From Thermoclostridium caenicola (GTDB taxonomy: Bacteria > Bacillota > Clostridia > DSM-8532): a stretch of DNA of 32,972 bases. The DNA lies in assembly GCF_900142095.1 (NCBI RefSeq), contig NZ_FQZP01000029.1, forward strand, positions 1 to 32,972, written 5' to 3'. How positions within the stretch are numbered: the first letter of the stretch is position 1; each line of letters starts with the position of its first letter. A program made the position numbers and the translations under genes. The notes below the pieces were generated by a model. That model worked only from the letters and a program-made list of their open reading frames with translations. It ran no database searches and had not been told where the DNA came from. Positions 24,607 to 32,920 of this stretch are shown here, piece after piece.

Positions 24607-25074
24607 ATGAAAGCCAGAATCGCGTTTATTCTCATGATTGTTCTCGTATTGTGCCTGGTGGCCTACCTGGTAAGCACCGGAACCCAAATCCGGGCTGATT
24701 TGGTCAAAACGCGCGACGAAGGGGCGGCACCGGTTTTGCCGGAGGATGGCCCCGAAAAAGCGGAGGACTATCGGGCAGGCAATGCAGCAGGCGTGTATGA
24801 TGGCAGGGCAAATGGCGGAAAGGCTGAGAGCCCGGGCGCGGCGCAGGGAGATGATCGACGCATCGGCACGGGCAGGTACAGAGGCAGAATGGACGTCAAT
24901 TTCATCGAGCTGGAACTGGAGGATGACGGGCTTAGAAGCTTCCAGCTCAGCGAGGCGCTCAGGGAAAACTTTGACGCCCTTGGTCTGAAAACAGGTGATA
25001 TGGTACGGATCCATTATCGCGAAAGAGAGGGTCAGAATCCGATCATAGAAAAAATTGAAAGGCATACAAACTGA
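24607..25074 (+). CDS. Hypothetical membrane-anchored protein
   Basis: I do not recognise this 155-residue protein. It has an uncleaved N-terminal signal anchor (about residues 5-26, rich in I/L/V), then a low-complexity charged linker of Gly, Ala and Asp (about 40-92), then a compact domain (about 95-155) with MDVNFIELELEDDGLRSF and IHYREREGQNPIIEKIE, which looks like a small beta-barrel. GGAGG stands about 8 bases before the ATG. It lies between the AI-2E-type permease gene and tlp. Confidence 0.75.
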   Translation: MKARIAFILMIVLVLCLVAYLVSTGTQIRADLVKTRDEGAAPVLPEDGPEKAEDYRAGNAAGVYDGRANGGKAESPGAAQGDDRRIGTGRYRGRMDVNFIELELEDDGLRSFQLSEALRENFDALGLKTGDMVRIHYREREGQNPIIEKIERHTN

Positions 25075-25129
25075 ACCCGCGCCTCATACTAATGGAGAAA
25101 AAAACGAGCAGCGGAGGCGACCGGGAACC

Positions 25130-25366
25130 ATGGCATCAAAGCATAAACCCGACGATAGAAGCGACAATGTGGAACGCATTCAGGAAACCATCGACAACAC
25201 CGTAAAAAACATGCGGAAGGCCGAGGACATGATGGCCCTGATGGAGGATGGTTCCAAGAGCAAGAAGGATCTCAAGGAAAAGAACGAAAGACGCGCCATG
25301 TCGCTGGAGGCCATGCGCAGGGAGATCCGGGAAGAGGCGCTGGACAGGGAAAGAGGATATCAATAA
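25130..25366 (+). CDS. tlp: Small acid-soluble spore protein Tlp
   Basis: Tlp is a small thioredoxin-like spore protein made in the forespore of Bacillus and Clostridium. The 78-residue protein matches the family along its length: KPDDRSDNVERIQETIDNTVKN near the N-terminus, KEKNERRAMSLEAMRREI in the second half. The frame is open 25 codons further upstream, overlapping the previous gene, but the ATG at 25130 fits the family start; GGAGG is 12 bases away, somewhat far. This gene is the best single sign that the organism sporulates. It ends at a strong terminator. Confidence 0.93.
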   Translation: MASKHKPDDRSDNVERIQETIDNTVKNMRKAEDMMALMEDGSKSKKDLKEKNERRAMSLEAMRREIREEALDRERGYQ

Positions 25367-25385
25367 AGCCTGTTCATACCCACGG

Positions 25386-25422
25386 GCGGTTTCTGCAGGG
25401 AAGCCTTGCAGAAACCGCTTTT
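25386..25422 (+). terminator. Rho-independent terminator after tlp
   Basis: GCGGTTTCTGCA (25386-25397) pairs perfectly over 12 bases with TGCAGAAACCGC (25407-25418) around a 9-base loop, followed by TTTT. Confidence 0.85.
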
Positions 25423-25492
25423 CGCATCTCATGGGCTCCATTTTGCAGGACAGGGCAAAGGCCCCCCGTTCAAAGACCGGCCGGACTTGCTT

Positions 25493-25828
25493 TCAGAATT
25501 TCTTGAAAGCGAAAAAAACCGCCAGGGCGATAAACGCAAAGGAAACGATGTAGTTCCAGCGAATGGTCTCCTTGAGATACAAAACTGCAAAGACCACGAA
25601 AACCGTCAGAGATATGCATTCCTGGATGATCTTCAGCTGGGTGGCCGTAAAGATCCTGTATCCCATCCGGTTGGCCGGCACCTGGAGGCAGTATTCAAAG
25701 AATGCAATGCCCCAGCTCATCAGAATGACCAGAATCAGGGGCGTGTTGGTGTGGGTGTTTTTCAGGTGTCCGTACCAGGCATAGGTCATAAAGATGTTGG
25801 ACAGAATAAGCAAAACGACGGTCCACAT
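25493..25828 (-). CDS. DMT-type small membrane protein (DUF486 family)
   Basis: A 111-residue protein with four membrane spans, matching the DUF486 family: MWTVVLLILSNIFMTYAWYGHLK at the start, WGIAFFEYCLQVPANRMGY in the middle and LKETIRWNYIVSF near the end. It may be a small drug/metabolite transporter; its substrate is unknown. The frame is open through the tRNA, but GGAGG lies 5 bases before the ATG at 25828, which sets the start. It is on the minus strand, facing tlp, and is separated from the upstream tRNA gene by a terminator. Confidence 0.9.
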   Translation of the reverse strand: MWTVVLLILSNIFMTYAWYGHLKNTHTNTPLILVILMSWGIAFFEYCLQVPANRMGYRIFTATQLKIIQECISLTVFVVFAVLYLKETIRWNYIVSFAFIALAVFFAFKKF

Positions 25829-25898
25829 ATTTTCCTCCGATAGTATCATGATTGGTTGCTGCGTATTGTGCACGTTGGCTGCCTCAATATGGGCATGT

Positions 25899-25924
25899 AA
25901 AAAACCCATCCACAGGATGGGTTT
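25899..25924 (-). terminator. Terminator of the tRNA-Leu gene
   Basis: AAACCCATCC (25902-25911) pairs perfectly with GGATGGGTTT (25915-25924) around a 3-base loop. On the minus strand the stem is followed by a T run, just after the tRNA CCA end. Confidence 0.88.
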
Positions 25925-25929
25925 CATTC

Positions 25930-26012
25930 TGGTGCGGTCGACCGGACTTGAACCGGTACGCTCGCGCATACGCCCCTCAAACGTACGTGTCTGCCAATTC
26001 CACCACGACCGC
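25930..26012 (-). tRNA. tRNA-Leu, anticodon GAG
   Basis: The cloverleaf is complete. The acceptor stem GCGGTCG pairs with CGACCGC, the D arm is GTGGAATTGGCAGAC-like, and the anticodon stem TACGT/GCGTA carries the loop TTGAGGG with anticodon GAG at its third to fifth bases. A class II variable arm CGC-GA-GCG and a T arm ACCGG-TTCAAGT-CCGGT follow. CCA is encoded (plus 25930-25932). It reads CUC and CUU leucine codons. It has its own consensus promoter and a terminator. Confidence 0.96.
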
Positions 26013-26046
26013 ATATCCGTTTGGGTGTCGTTTTGACGCAAGACTT

Positions 26047-26075
26047 ATTATACAAGCAACCGTGGGCCGTGTCAA
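26047..26075 (-). promoter_or_regulatory. Consensus promoter of tRNA-Leu
   Basis: On the minus strand a perfect TTGACA (26075-26070), a 17-base spacer and a perfect TATAAT (26052-26047) lie about 35 bases before the tRNA 5' end. Confidence 0.88.
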
Positions 26076-26106
26076 TACAAAAATCTGCTTGTACAGAAGA
26101 AAATTC

Positions 26107-26149
26107 AAAAGCCCGCCGGTAAATCGGGCTGTCCGGCCAGTCCGGACAG
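26107..26149 (-). terminator. Terminator of the LURP-one gene, with an overlapping second hairpin
   Basis: AGCCCG (26110-26115) pairs with CGGGCT (26125-26130), and on the minus strand TTTTG follows. A second stem, CTGTCCGG (26129-26136) with CCGGACAG (26142-26149), overlaps it by two bases, so one may displace the other. Confidence 0.65.
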
Positions 26150-26161
26150 GATTTTCATGCT

Positions 26162-26644
26162 TCAGCGCCTGTCCTCGTTATGCAGGCAGTGATCGATGGC
26201 GATGACCAGGGTGCTGAAAAAGGCGGCGTTGTTCGGATCGTGAACAATCAGTTCATAACTGTCCCCGAAGGAAAACCATTTCTTATGGATTTCGCCCACC
26301 GGCTGACCATCATGAAAGATGGCAAAATCCATGCCGAAAAGATTACCTTCGATGGTGTAGTCCCCGTACTGGCTCTGGATGGAAAGCCTGGGCCTGAAGA
26401 AGGTGAACTCCTTTTTAATGATGGCGCACAAAAGATCCCCGGTGTAAATATGGTATTCGGGAAGAAACCTGAACAGCTTCTGGCTGATAAAGTACAATTC
26501 CTGCCCGGTCATGTCATATACATGGATTTTGGCGCCCAGGGAAAAGAGCCTTCCCTGCACGGTGAATACGGGCTGGAGGTTTTCGTTGTAGACATGGTAT
26601 TTGTCACCCAGAGTAAATACCTTCTGCCTGATGTAAAGAACCAT
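26162..26644 (-). CDS. LURP-one-related / YxjI family protein
   Basis: This 160-residue protein is built of repeated beta strands of the LURP-one (Tubby-like) type: YIRQKVFTLGDKYHVYN, GRLFSLGAKIHVYDMTG, IKKEFTFFRPRLSI and VGEIHKKWFSFGDSYEL. The family includes B. subtilis YxjI and is related to Tubby and phospholipid scramblase folds; its function is unknown. Two ATGs are available. 26644 is preferred because GGAGG is 6 bases away, whereas ATG 26650 is only 1 base away. It is on the minus strand with no partner gene, divergent from DUF624. Confidence 0.9.
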   Translation of the reverse strand: MVLYIRQKVFTLGDKYHVYNENLQPVFTVQGRLFSLGAKIHVYDMTGQELYFISQKLFRFLPEYHIYTGDLLCAIIKKEFTFFRPRLSIQSQYGDYTIEGNLFGMDFAIFHDGQPVGEIHKKWFSFGDSYELIVHDPNNAAFFSTLVIAIDHCLHNEDRR

Positions 26645-26732
26645 GAGCATCCTCCGTATGAACAGTATGATAATATTCTATCACAGGCAACACTGCCATG
26701 TGCATAAATATATCCGCGCAGGGGCCCTGTTA

Positions 26733-26741
26733 TGATATAAT
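26733..26741 (+). promoter_or_regulatory. Extended -10 promoter of the DUF624 gene
   Basis: TGA-TATAAT (26733-26741) forms an extended -10 box with a perfect TATAAT. No good -35 is visible 16-18 bases upstream. It lies 43 bases before the start codon. Confidence 0.5.
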
Positions 26742-26783
26742 AAAACTGTTTTGTGCAGAAAAAATAAGTCAGAGGTGTGTTGA

Positions 26784-27632
26784 ATGGCCGATGAACCCAT
26801 TTTCGAAAGGGCGCCGGGAGAAAAATACGAGGATAACAGGAGCCGTCTGAATGTTTTCTTCGGGGTGTTTACCAGAAAGTTCTGGAAGCTGATCACCCTC
26901 AATTTCATGTTTATTCTCTTCAATCTCCCCGCAATCATCATATCCTACTTCCTGTGCACCTTTCTGGTGATGCTGTTCATGCCGGAAGCCGGCAATTCAG
27001 CGGAGGAATTCAGCCTGCTGGTGCTGTACAGCGGCTTTCCGACCGTCATGTTCTTCATGGCGGTTCCCCTGATAACCGTGGGACCGGCTCAGGCAGGCCT
27101 GACCTATCTGCTGCGCTGCTATTCCTATGAGATGCCCACTTTCGACTGGTCGGATTTCAAGGATAAGATGAAGGAGAATCTGAAACAGGGCATCTTTGCC
27201 AGCCTGATCAACCTTTTCATCCTGCTCTTCCTGATCATGGACTTATATCTCTATCCGCAGGTATCGGGCGGCAATGCGCTGTTTTCGGTCGCCAACGGCC
27301 TGATGATCATGGTGTTCATCCTGTTTCTCATGGCATCCCTGTACATCTATCCCATGATGGTCACCTACAGGCTGAGGCTCCGGGATATATACAAGAACGC
27401 CGTTTTGTTCGCCCTGGCCCGTTTCGTTCCCAACCTGGCGGTGCTTATCCTGTGCTTCCTGCTGGTGATCGGGCCCTCCCTGGTTTTCTCCGCCACATCC
27501 AGCAGCATTGTTCTGGCGCTGATCTATGTCTATTATCTTGCCCTTGGATTCACCCTGCCGGGACTTGTCATCAACTTCATGATCAATCCTGCCATGGACA
27601 AATACCTGAACAAACCGAAGCAGGGCGGCTGA
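26784..27632 (+). CDS. DUF624 (YesL-type) membrane protein
   Basis: A polytopic protein of 282 residues with about six membrane spans, a soluble N-terminal segment and a short C-terminal tail. The family-typical features are KFWKLITLNFMFILFNLPAI, GPAQAGLTYLLRCYSYE and the DFKDKMKENLKQ cytoplasmic helix. DUF624/YesL members often sit beside carbohydrate transport genes; here it stands alone, so its job is unknown. GAGGTG (26771-26776) lies 7 bases before the ATG. It faces dapB across a bidirectional terminator. Confidence 0.9.
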   Translation: MADEPIFERAPGEKYEDNRSRLNVFFGVFTRKFWKLITLNFMFILFNLPAIIISYFLCTFLVMLFMPEAGNSAEEFSLLVLYSGFPTVMFFMAVPLITVGPAQAGLTYLLRCYSYEMPTFDWSDFKDKMKENLKQGIFASLINLFILLFLIMDLYLYPQVSGGNALFSVANGLMIMVFILFLMASLYIYPMMVTYRLRLRDIYKNAVLFALARFVPNLAVLILCFLLVIGPSLVFSATSSSIVLALIYVYYLALGFTLPGLVINFMINPAMDKYLNKPKQGG

Positions 27633-27685
27633 TTGAATGCCTGCCTGCATTGCGGAACTCTGACGGGCTGATGCTGCAGACAAAC

Positions 27686-27721
27686 AAAGGGGCCTGTTCC
27701 TCGTTTGAGGCGGCCCCTTTT
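27686..27721. terminator. Bidirectional terminator between DUF624 and dapB
   Basis: AAAGGGGCC (27686-27694) pairs perfectly with GGCCCCTTT (27712-27720) with a 17-base loop. TTTT ends the plus strand and an A-rich flank supplies a T run to the minus strand. Confidence 0.8.
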
Positions 27722-27739
27722 CAGTGTTGTTTACGGCGC

Positions 27740-28498
27740 TCAGAAATTGAAGATATCCTGCATCCTGTAAAGACCGGGCTCTTTTCCGTACAGGAAGACG
27801 GCCGACTTGAGAGCCCCTTCCGCCAGCAGGTTCTTGGACAGGGCGGTATGCTTGATCTCGATGATCTCATCGTTACCGGCAAAGATGACCGAATGTTCAC
27901 CCACGATGGTACCGCCGCGAATGGCATGCAGACCTATCTCATCCCTTGTGCGTTTCTGATTGCTGGAATGCCTGTCATAAACATATTTCAGATGGTTCGG
28001 CGCAATGGCCGCATTGATGGCGTCCGCAATGGCGAGGGCTGTGCCGCTCGGGGCGTCGACCTTCTGATTATGGTGCTTTTCGATAATTTCGATATCGAAA
28101 GAGCCATAGAGGATTTGTGCGGCCTTTTTGACCAACTGGATCAGCAGGTTGATGCCCAGCGACATGTTGGCCGACAGCAGAACAGGTATTTCCTTCGAAG
28201 CTTTCTCGATCATCGCCTTGTGTTCGTCGGTAAGTCCCGTGGTGGCTATGACGATGGGCGTCTTCCTTTCCAGCGCGAGGCCCAGTATGGTGTTCAGGGC
28301 GCTGGGGTGGGAAAAATCGACGATCAGGTCGAATTTCTCTTTGATATTGGCTGCGTTGGTGTAAACCGGGTATGGCGCGTTCTCGTTGGGACGGATGTCC
28401 AATCCGGCTACGATGGTGAGATCTTCACGAAACCTGGCGCACTGGGTGATGTGCTGGCCCATTTTGCCGTTGCAGCCATTGAGCAGTATATTAATCAT
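27740..28498 (-). CDS. dapB: 4-hydroxy-tetrahydrodipicolinate reductase
   Basis: DapB reduces the DapA product with NAD(P)H on the way to diaminopimelate and lysine. The 252-residue protein has the nucleotide-binding start GCNGKMGQ (8-15), the TTGLT motif, and the catalytic EKHHNQKVDAPSGTA block (E140, H142, H143, K146, S151-T153). It is the second gene of the dapA-dapB operon, 45 bases after dapA, and is therefore under the lysine riboswitch. Confidence 0.96.
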   Translation of the reverse strand: MINILLNGCNGKMGQHITQCARFREDLTIVAGLDIRPNENAPYPVYTNAANIKEKFDLIVDFSHPSALNTILGLALERKTPIVIATTGLTDEHKAMIEKASKEIPVLLSANMSLGINLLIQLVKKAAQILYGSFDIEIIEKHHNQKVDAPSGTALAIADAINAAIAPNHLKYVYDRHSSNQKRTRDEIGLHAIRGGTIVGEHSVIFAGNDEIIEIKHTALSKNLLAEGALKSAVFLYGKEPGLYRMQDIFNF

Positions 28499-28543
28499 TT
28501 TATCAACCTCCGGCAGATATCAGATAAAATAACAGGCAAACCG

Positions 28544-29422
28544 CTATATCAGACCGTACTCCTTCATGGCCTTCTTCAGCGTCTCCATGCCCTGCGGGCT
28601 GATGTCCACCAGGGGCAGGCGGCAGCGTCCCACGTTCATGCCCATCAGGTTCATGGCCGCTTTTACCGGGATGGGGTTGGTCTCGCAGAACAATGCCTTG
28701 ACCAGCGGTTCCATCCTGATCTGCATCTTCCTGGCGGTCTCCAGGTCGCCATCCATAAAGGCCTTTACCATCCTGTGCATATCGGCCGGAATGATGTTGG
28801 CGGCAACCGAAATCACACCCTTGCCGCCCATGGCCAGCAGGGGAACTACATTGCCGTCCTCGCCCGAGTACTGAATGAGTTCGTCACCGCAAAGATAGGC
28901 TGTTTCTGCCACCTGCAGCAGATTGCATTCCTTTACGGCCACAATATTGGGGATCTCGGAAAGGCGCTTTAAGGTGGACGGATTGATATTGAGGTTGGTC
29001 CTTGACGGGACGTTGTAGAGGACGACGGGGATGTTCACGCTTTCGGCGATGGCCTTGAAATGCTGGTACAAACCTTCCTGGGTGGTTTTGTTGTAGTAGG
29101 GTGTAACGGTGAGTATGGAATCGGCGCCAATGCTTTCACAGTATTGGCTCAGCTTGATGGCGTGGCGCGTATCGTTGCTGCCGGCGCCCATCATGATATG
29201 TACCCGGTTCTTGATGCGTTCAGCCGCAAAACGCAAAACCTCCATATGTTCCTCGTCCGGCATGGTGGAAGCCTCGCCGGTGGTGCCGCAAATCAAAATG
29301 GCGTCGGTGCCTTCCTTGATCTGCCACTCAATCAGTTCCTCAAGTTTGCCATAATCAACCCCATTCTCAGTGAAAGGTGTAACAAGCGCAACACAGGAAC
29401 CAACGAATAACGGCTTCTTCAT
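28544..29422 (-). CDS. dapA: 4-hydroxy-tetrahydrodipicolinate synthase
   Basis: DapA condenses pyruvate with aspartate semialdehyde, the first committed step to diaminopimelate (needed for peptidoglycan, lysine and spore dipicolinate). The 292-residue protein has the GTTGEASTM motif (46-54), Y136 in LYNVPSRT and the Schiff-base lysine K164 in VAVKECN. The frame is open upstream through the leader terminator, but the ATG at 29422 has AAAGGAG at 8-9 bases. It is the first gene of the operon, directly after a lysine riboswitch. Confidence 0.97.
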   Translation of the reverse strand: MKKPLFVGSCVALVTPFTENGVDYGKLEELIEWQIKEGTDAILICGTTGEASTMPDEEHMEVLRFAAERIKNRVHIMMGAGSNDTRHAIKLSQYCESIGADSILTVTPYYNKTTQEGLYQHFKAIAESVNIPVVLYNVPSRTNLNINPSTLKRLSEIPNIVAVKECNLLQVAETAYLCGDELIQYSGEDGNVVPLLAMGGKGVISVAANIIPADMHRMVKAFMDGDLETARKMQIRMEPLVKALFCETNPIPVKAAMNLMGMNVGRCRLPLVDISPQGMETLKKAMKEYGLI

Positions 29423-29462
29423 AACACGCACTCCTTTCTTCCGCAAGATAGGTCTCCAGACT

Positions 29463-29491
29463 AAAAAAGCTGTCGTTAAGTTAACGGCAGC
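29463..29491 (-). terminator. Expression-platform terminator of the lysine riboswitch
   Basis: On the minus strand GCTGCCGTTAA and TTAACGACAGC (29491-29469) form a stem with one mismatch, followed by six T's. An upstream CGGTAG in the 3' arm of riboswitch P1 can pair with CTGCCG of this stem, giving an antiterminator alternative. Confidence 0.85.
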
Positions 29492-29524
29492 ATATACCTT
29501 TGCATAAAGCAAGTATATAAAGAT

Positions 29525-29697
29525 CTACCGATAGCTCTCCACTGTATATACCAGCGACAGTCGCATGGCTCTTAACCATACAACCAGGCAGCAGACCGGA
29601 CGGAATCATGCCCCTTCGGCATTTTCTCCTTTCGTCCGGGGTCATCGGGCCCGCCGCCCTTGCCCGGATTACTCTTAGAAAATGCGCCTCTATCTAT
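29525..29697 (-). ncRNA. Lysine riboswitch (L-box) upstream of dapA
   Basis: Read on the minus strand, the leader contains the L-box core in order: GATAGAGGCGCA, AAGAGTA, a GC stem, GAAAGGAGAAAATGCCGAAGG, CTGCCTGG, and the closing GAGAGCTATC. P1 pairs ATAG-type arms: CTATAGATAG at 29699-29690 with CTATCGGTAG at 29534-29525, one mismatch. A terminator follows 34 bases later. The known class binds lysine and stops transcription when lysine is plentiful. Genes controlled: dapA-dapB. Confidence 0.92.
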
Positions 29698-29796
29698 AGA
29701 TTATATTCAGTTTTATCGTTTCATTCCATACCCCGCGCAGGTTTTGACAAATGTCCAACCCATACGCACGCAAGAATGCTATGTAGGTTATCGTAA

Positions 29797-29825
29797 ATCA
29801 TATCATGATTTGGGTCCGTTGTCAA
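29797..29825 (-). promoter_or_regulatory. Promoter of riboswitch-dapA-dapB
   Basis: On the minus strand a perfect TTGACA (29825-29820), a 17-base spacer and TATGAT (29802-29797). The predicted start near 29790 gives about 90 bases of leader before the riboswitch. Its -35 overlaps the -35 of the divergent ftsK promoter. Confidence 0.8.
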
Positions 29826-29848
29826 AGAACATTTTATTATGGTATAGT
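29819..29848 (+). promoter_or_regulatory. Promoter of ftsK/spoIIIE
   Basis: TTGTCA (29819-29824), an 18-base spacer and an extended -10 TGG-TATAGT (-10 at 29843-29848), 37 bases before the GTG start. Confidence 0.65.
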
Positions 29849-29885
29849 TTAATGGGATAATAGGCTGGAAACCGGAGGTAATGAA

Positions 29886-32426
29886 GTGGCTCCAAAAAAG
29901 GTACAAAAGAGAACAAAAAGCAGCAGAGGAAAAACGGCAGCGAAAAAGCAGACCCCAACGGGCAACAGCCGACTGAAGGAAGAAGTGAGCGGGCTTCTGA
30001 TCGCTGTCACAGGCATAATCATGATGCTCAGCATTTATTTTAACGGTGCCGCCGGACCTTTCGGAGAAATCCTTGGCAGGTTGACGGGCGGCCTTTTCGG
30101 CCTCATGGGCTATATCCTTCCTGCCATGACGTTCATCTACGGCATTGTCACCATATTCAAACCCAGGACCGCCTCAAGAGCCAGGAAATTCACGCTGGCG
30201 CTGATACTGGTATCGCTGGTTGCGGCCCTTTTGCAGGCGGGACTTCACGAGATTATCTATTACCAGAATATGAATGTGGGCCAGTATATCAGCACCTTCT
30301 ATTATGAAGGTATCCGTGCCATCGGGAAGGGTGTGGATGGTTTCGTGGCTTCGGGAGGCGTGATTGGCGGTATCATCGGCGTCCCGCTGCTTTTCGTGTT
30401 CAAGAAGCTGGGAACCATGATCATCCTCATCACCCTTTCCATTATCTCAGCCATGCTCCTGACAAGGCTGTCCCTGACCGATGCGGCCAGGGGCGTTTAC
30501 CGGGGAACCACGGAGGCCATCAACGGCGTAGTGGAGGCTGTCCGGAAAAAGAGGACCGACCGGGCTGTGGAAAAAAGCCTGCGGGAGGAATATAACGATG
30601 AAACCGCGGACGCCCCGATGTTGACACCGCTCCGGGAGGGAAGGCGTGCCAAGATTGTGGATTTCCCGCTCCATGAAGTCAGGCGGGATGAGCCGGAGGA
30701 GTCTTTGGCGGCCGTAACCCCGGAGCAGGCCGACTGGAACCTGACAATGAGCGAGGAACCCGTCATGGCGCCCATGCCTGTGGAGCTGCCGCCGGAAAAG
30801 CCTGCAGCCGCCCCAAAACAGAATTCCCGAAGAAAAGCGGTTCCGCAGGAAGATGTGGCAAATACGGTTTCCGAAGACTTGCAGGCTGCTGCACAGGCAA
30901 TGGCGCACACGGATGAACCAGCCATGGATATGCCGTCCACCGAGCCCAAAGGCCAATATGTCTTTCCGCCGCTGGAACTGCTGAACCGCTCAAAAGAAAG
31001 CGAGAAGAGCATGAAACAGATCCGGGCCAGCGCAGCGGAAAACGCCAGAAAGCTGGAAACCACGCTGGAGAGTTTTGGTATAGGGGCCAAGGTGATCAAC
31101 GTATCGGTGGGTCCGGCCTTTACGCGCTACGAAGTGCAGCCGGCCCCCGGCATCAAGGTCAGCCGTATCGTCAACCTGACCGATGATATCGCCCTCAACC
31201 TGGCGGCTTCCGGCGTCCGTATAGAGGCGCCCATACCCGGGAAAGCCGCCATCGGTGTCGAGATTCCCAACAGGGAAGTAGCCCCCATCAGCCTTCGCAG
31301 CGTCCTGGAATCACCCGAGTTCATGAACCATCAGTCCAGGCTGGCTGTGGCGCTGGGTAAGGATATCACGGGAGAGAATACGGTGGTGGATCTTGCCAAA
31401 ATGCCCCATATCCTGATAGCGGGCGCCACCGGTTCGGGTAAGAGCGTATGCATCAACTCCATCATCATCAGCCTGTTGTATAAGGCAACCCCGGAAGAAG
31501 TCCGTCTGCTCATGATCGATCCCAAGGTGGTCGAACTGGGCGTTTACAACGGGATACCTCATTTACTCATCCCTGTGGTGACCGATCCCAACAAGGCGGC
31601 GGGCGCCCTGCGATGGGCGGTTTCCGAGATGACCACCCGCTACAAGATGTTTGCCGAACGCGGTGTCCGGGATCTTTTGGGCTATAACGCATCTGTCGAG
31701 GAAACCGGGGAAGGCCAGAAACTTCCGCAGATCGTCATCATCATCGACGAGCTGGCCGACCTGATGATGGTGGCTCCTCATGACGTGGAGGATTCCATAT
31801 GCAGGTTGGCCCAGATGGCACGGGCAGCCGGCATGCACCTGGTAATAGCCACCCAGCGTCCCTCGGTCAACGTCATCACGGGCGTCATCAAGGCCAATAT
31901 CCCTTCCCGCATCGCCTTTGCGGTTTCCTCCCAGGTGGATTCCAGGACCATCCTGGATATGGCCGGCGCGGAAAAGCTGCTGGGCAAGGGCGACATGCTC
32001 TACTACCCGGTGGGCGTCCCGAAGCCCATCCGTGTGAAGGGCGCCTTTGTATCGGATAAAGAGGTGGAAATGGTCGTCGATTTTGTCAAGAACCAGATGC
32101 GGGCGCTCTATGACGAGGAGATCCTGGAAAATATCAACGAAGATTCCGCCGGCGATGAGGATGAAACTCCGGACGAATGCGATGAAATCCTGCCCCAGGC
32201 CATTGAAGCGGTCATCGAGTGCGGACAGGCTTCTGTTTCCTTCATCCAGCGAAAGTTCAAGGTGGGATATGCCCGGGCCGGCAGGATCATCGACCAGATG
32301 GCCGAGCGGAACATCATCAGCGGCTACGAGGGGAGCAAGCCCAGAAGGGTCCTGATTTCCCGGGAGCGCTGGGAAGAGATGAAAATGAATAACCAAATGT
32401 TCAACCAAACGGGGGAAAAGGCATGA
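29886..32426 (+). CDS. DNA translocase FtsK/SpoIIIE
   Basis: FtsK/SpoIIIE proteins pump chromosomal DNA through the division or sporulation septum. The 846-residue protein has membrane spans at about 35-53, 67-91, 103-123, 157-171 and 176-193, a charged Pro/Ala linker (about 220-360), the motor domain with Walker A GATGSGKS (513-520) and [11 protein letters not shown], and a C-terminal gamma winged helix (about 765-830: [20 protein letters not shown]). The start is GTG 29886, with GGAGG (29874-29878) at 7 bases; the ATG at 29881 is out of frame. FtsK or SpoIIIE cannot be told apart from sequence alone. Confidence 0.95.
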   Translation: MAPKKVQKRTKSSRGKTAAKKQTPTGNSRLKEEVSGLLIAVTGIIMMLSIYFNGAAGPFGEILGRLTGGLFGLMGYILPAMTFIYGIVTIFKPRTASRARKFTLALILVSLVAALLQAGLHEIIYYQNMNVGQYISTFYYEGIRAIGKGVDGFVASGGVIGGIIGVPLLFVFKKLGTMIILITLSIISAMLLTRLSLTDAARGVYRGTTEAINGVVEAVRKKRTDRAVEKSLREEYNDETADAPMLTPLREGRRAKIVDFPLHEVRRDEPEESLAAVTPEQADWNLTMSEEPVMAPMPVELPPEKPAAAPKQNSRRKAVPQEDVANTVSEDLQAAAQAMAHTDEPAMDMPSTEPKGQYVFPPLELLNRSKESEKSMKQIRASAAENARKLETTLESFGIGAKVINVSVGPAFTRYEVQPAPGIKVSRIVNLTDDIALNLAASGVRIEAPIPGKAAIGVEIPNREVAPISLRSVLESPEFMNHQSRLAVALGKDITGENTVVDLAKMPHILIAGATGSGKSVCINSIIISLLYKATPEEVRLLMIDPKVVELGVYNGIPHLLIPVVTDPNKAAGALRWAVSEMTTRYKMFAERGVRDLLGYNASVEETGEGQKLPQIVIIIDELADLMMVAPHDVEDSICRLAQMARAAGMHLVIATQRPSVNVITGVIKANIPSRIAFAVSSQVDSRTILDMAGAEKLLGKGDMLYYPVGVPKPIRVKGAFVSDKEVEMVVDFVKNQMRALYDEEILENINEDSAGDEDETPDECDEILPQAIEAVIECGQASVSFIQRKFKVGYARAGRIIDQMAERNIISGYEGSKPRRVLISRERWEEMKMNNQMFNQTGEKA

Positions 32427-32920
32427 ACCTTTATGCGAATATACCCGGAGACTACAACGTGATGCTGGCCTTTACGGACATTTTGATCCTGCTCATGACC
32501 GCCTATATGGGCATAAGGTTTGTCAGGCGCATGACCGTCATGACCGCTGCCGTTCTCATGCTTCAGCTTTGCATGCTGACTGCCGGGATCCTTGCCTTCA
32601 TCAACAGGACCATCCTGGTGCCTTTTTTTGAAATCGGTCTGATCCTGCTGGGCGTGATTCTTCCGGCAGTCTTTGTGCTGTATGATTATCTTGGCATGAA
32701 GCGCAGGATCAGGGACAGCGGGGTGGATTCCCCCCTGATCCAGAAGCTGGACAGGGATGAAAGTCCTGGAAAGTACGGGGATTTCGTATCAGAGGCCATC
32801 GACTGGGGCGAAGAGGCTTCCGAGGGAATGGTTTCGGCCTTCCTTTCCATCAAGGACAAGCCGCTTAAAAACCAGTTTATAATGCCCCCCATTGTCAAGA
32901 CAATTTTTCAGCTTTTCTAA
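32423..32920 (+). CDS. Hypothetical membrane protein coupled to ftsK/spoIIIE
   Basis: I do not recognise a family. The 165-residue protein has about three membrane spans (residues about 17-33, 40-60 and 67-90) followed by a soluble acidic C-terminal half ([32 protein letters not shown]) that would lie on one side of the membrane. Its ATG overlaps the ftsK stop by ATGA, so it is probably translated with it and may act in the same septal process (inference). The last 52 bases of the window after its stop are AT-rich, with no gene seen. Confidence 0.78.
   Translation: MNLYANIPGDYNVMLAFTDILILLMTAYMGIRFVRRMTVMTAAVLMLQLCMLTAGILAFINRTILVPFFEIGLILLGVILPAVFVLYDYLGMKRRIRDSGVDSPLIQKLDRDESPGKYGDFVSEAIDWGEEASEGMVSAFLSIKDKPLKNQFIMPPIVKTIFQLF

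Noticed and set aside
25852-26205. Open frames crossing the tRNA-Leu locus
   Set aside because: The tRNA cloverleaf, its promoter and its terminator account for the stretch; the translations have no family features.
27452-28972. A 506-residue open frame on the plus strand
   Set aside because: It runs antisense through dapB and dapA and over a terminator; no family features.
29700-29705. A perfect TATAAT on the minus strand next to the lysine riboswitch
   Set aside because: Transcription from it would start inside P1 and destroy the aptamer, and it has no good -35. The TTGACA/TATGAT pair at 29825-29797 fits better.
29525-29800. A T-box leader for dapA
   Set aside because: No AGGGTGG-type T-box sequence or specifier hairpin is visible; the L-box core motifs explain the leader.
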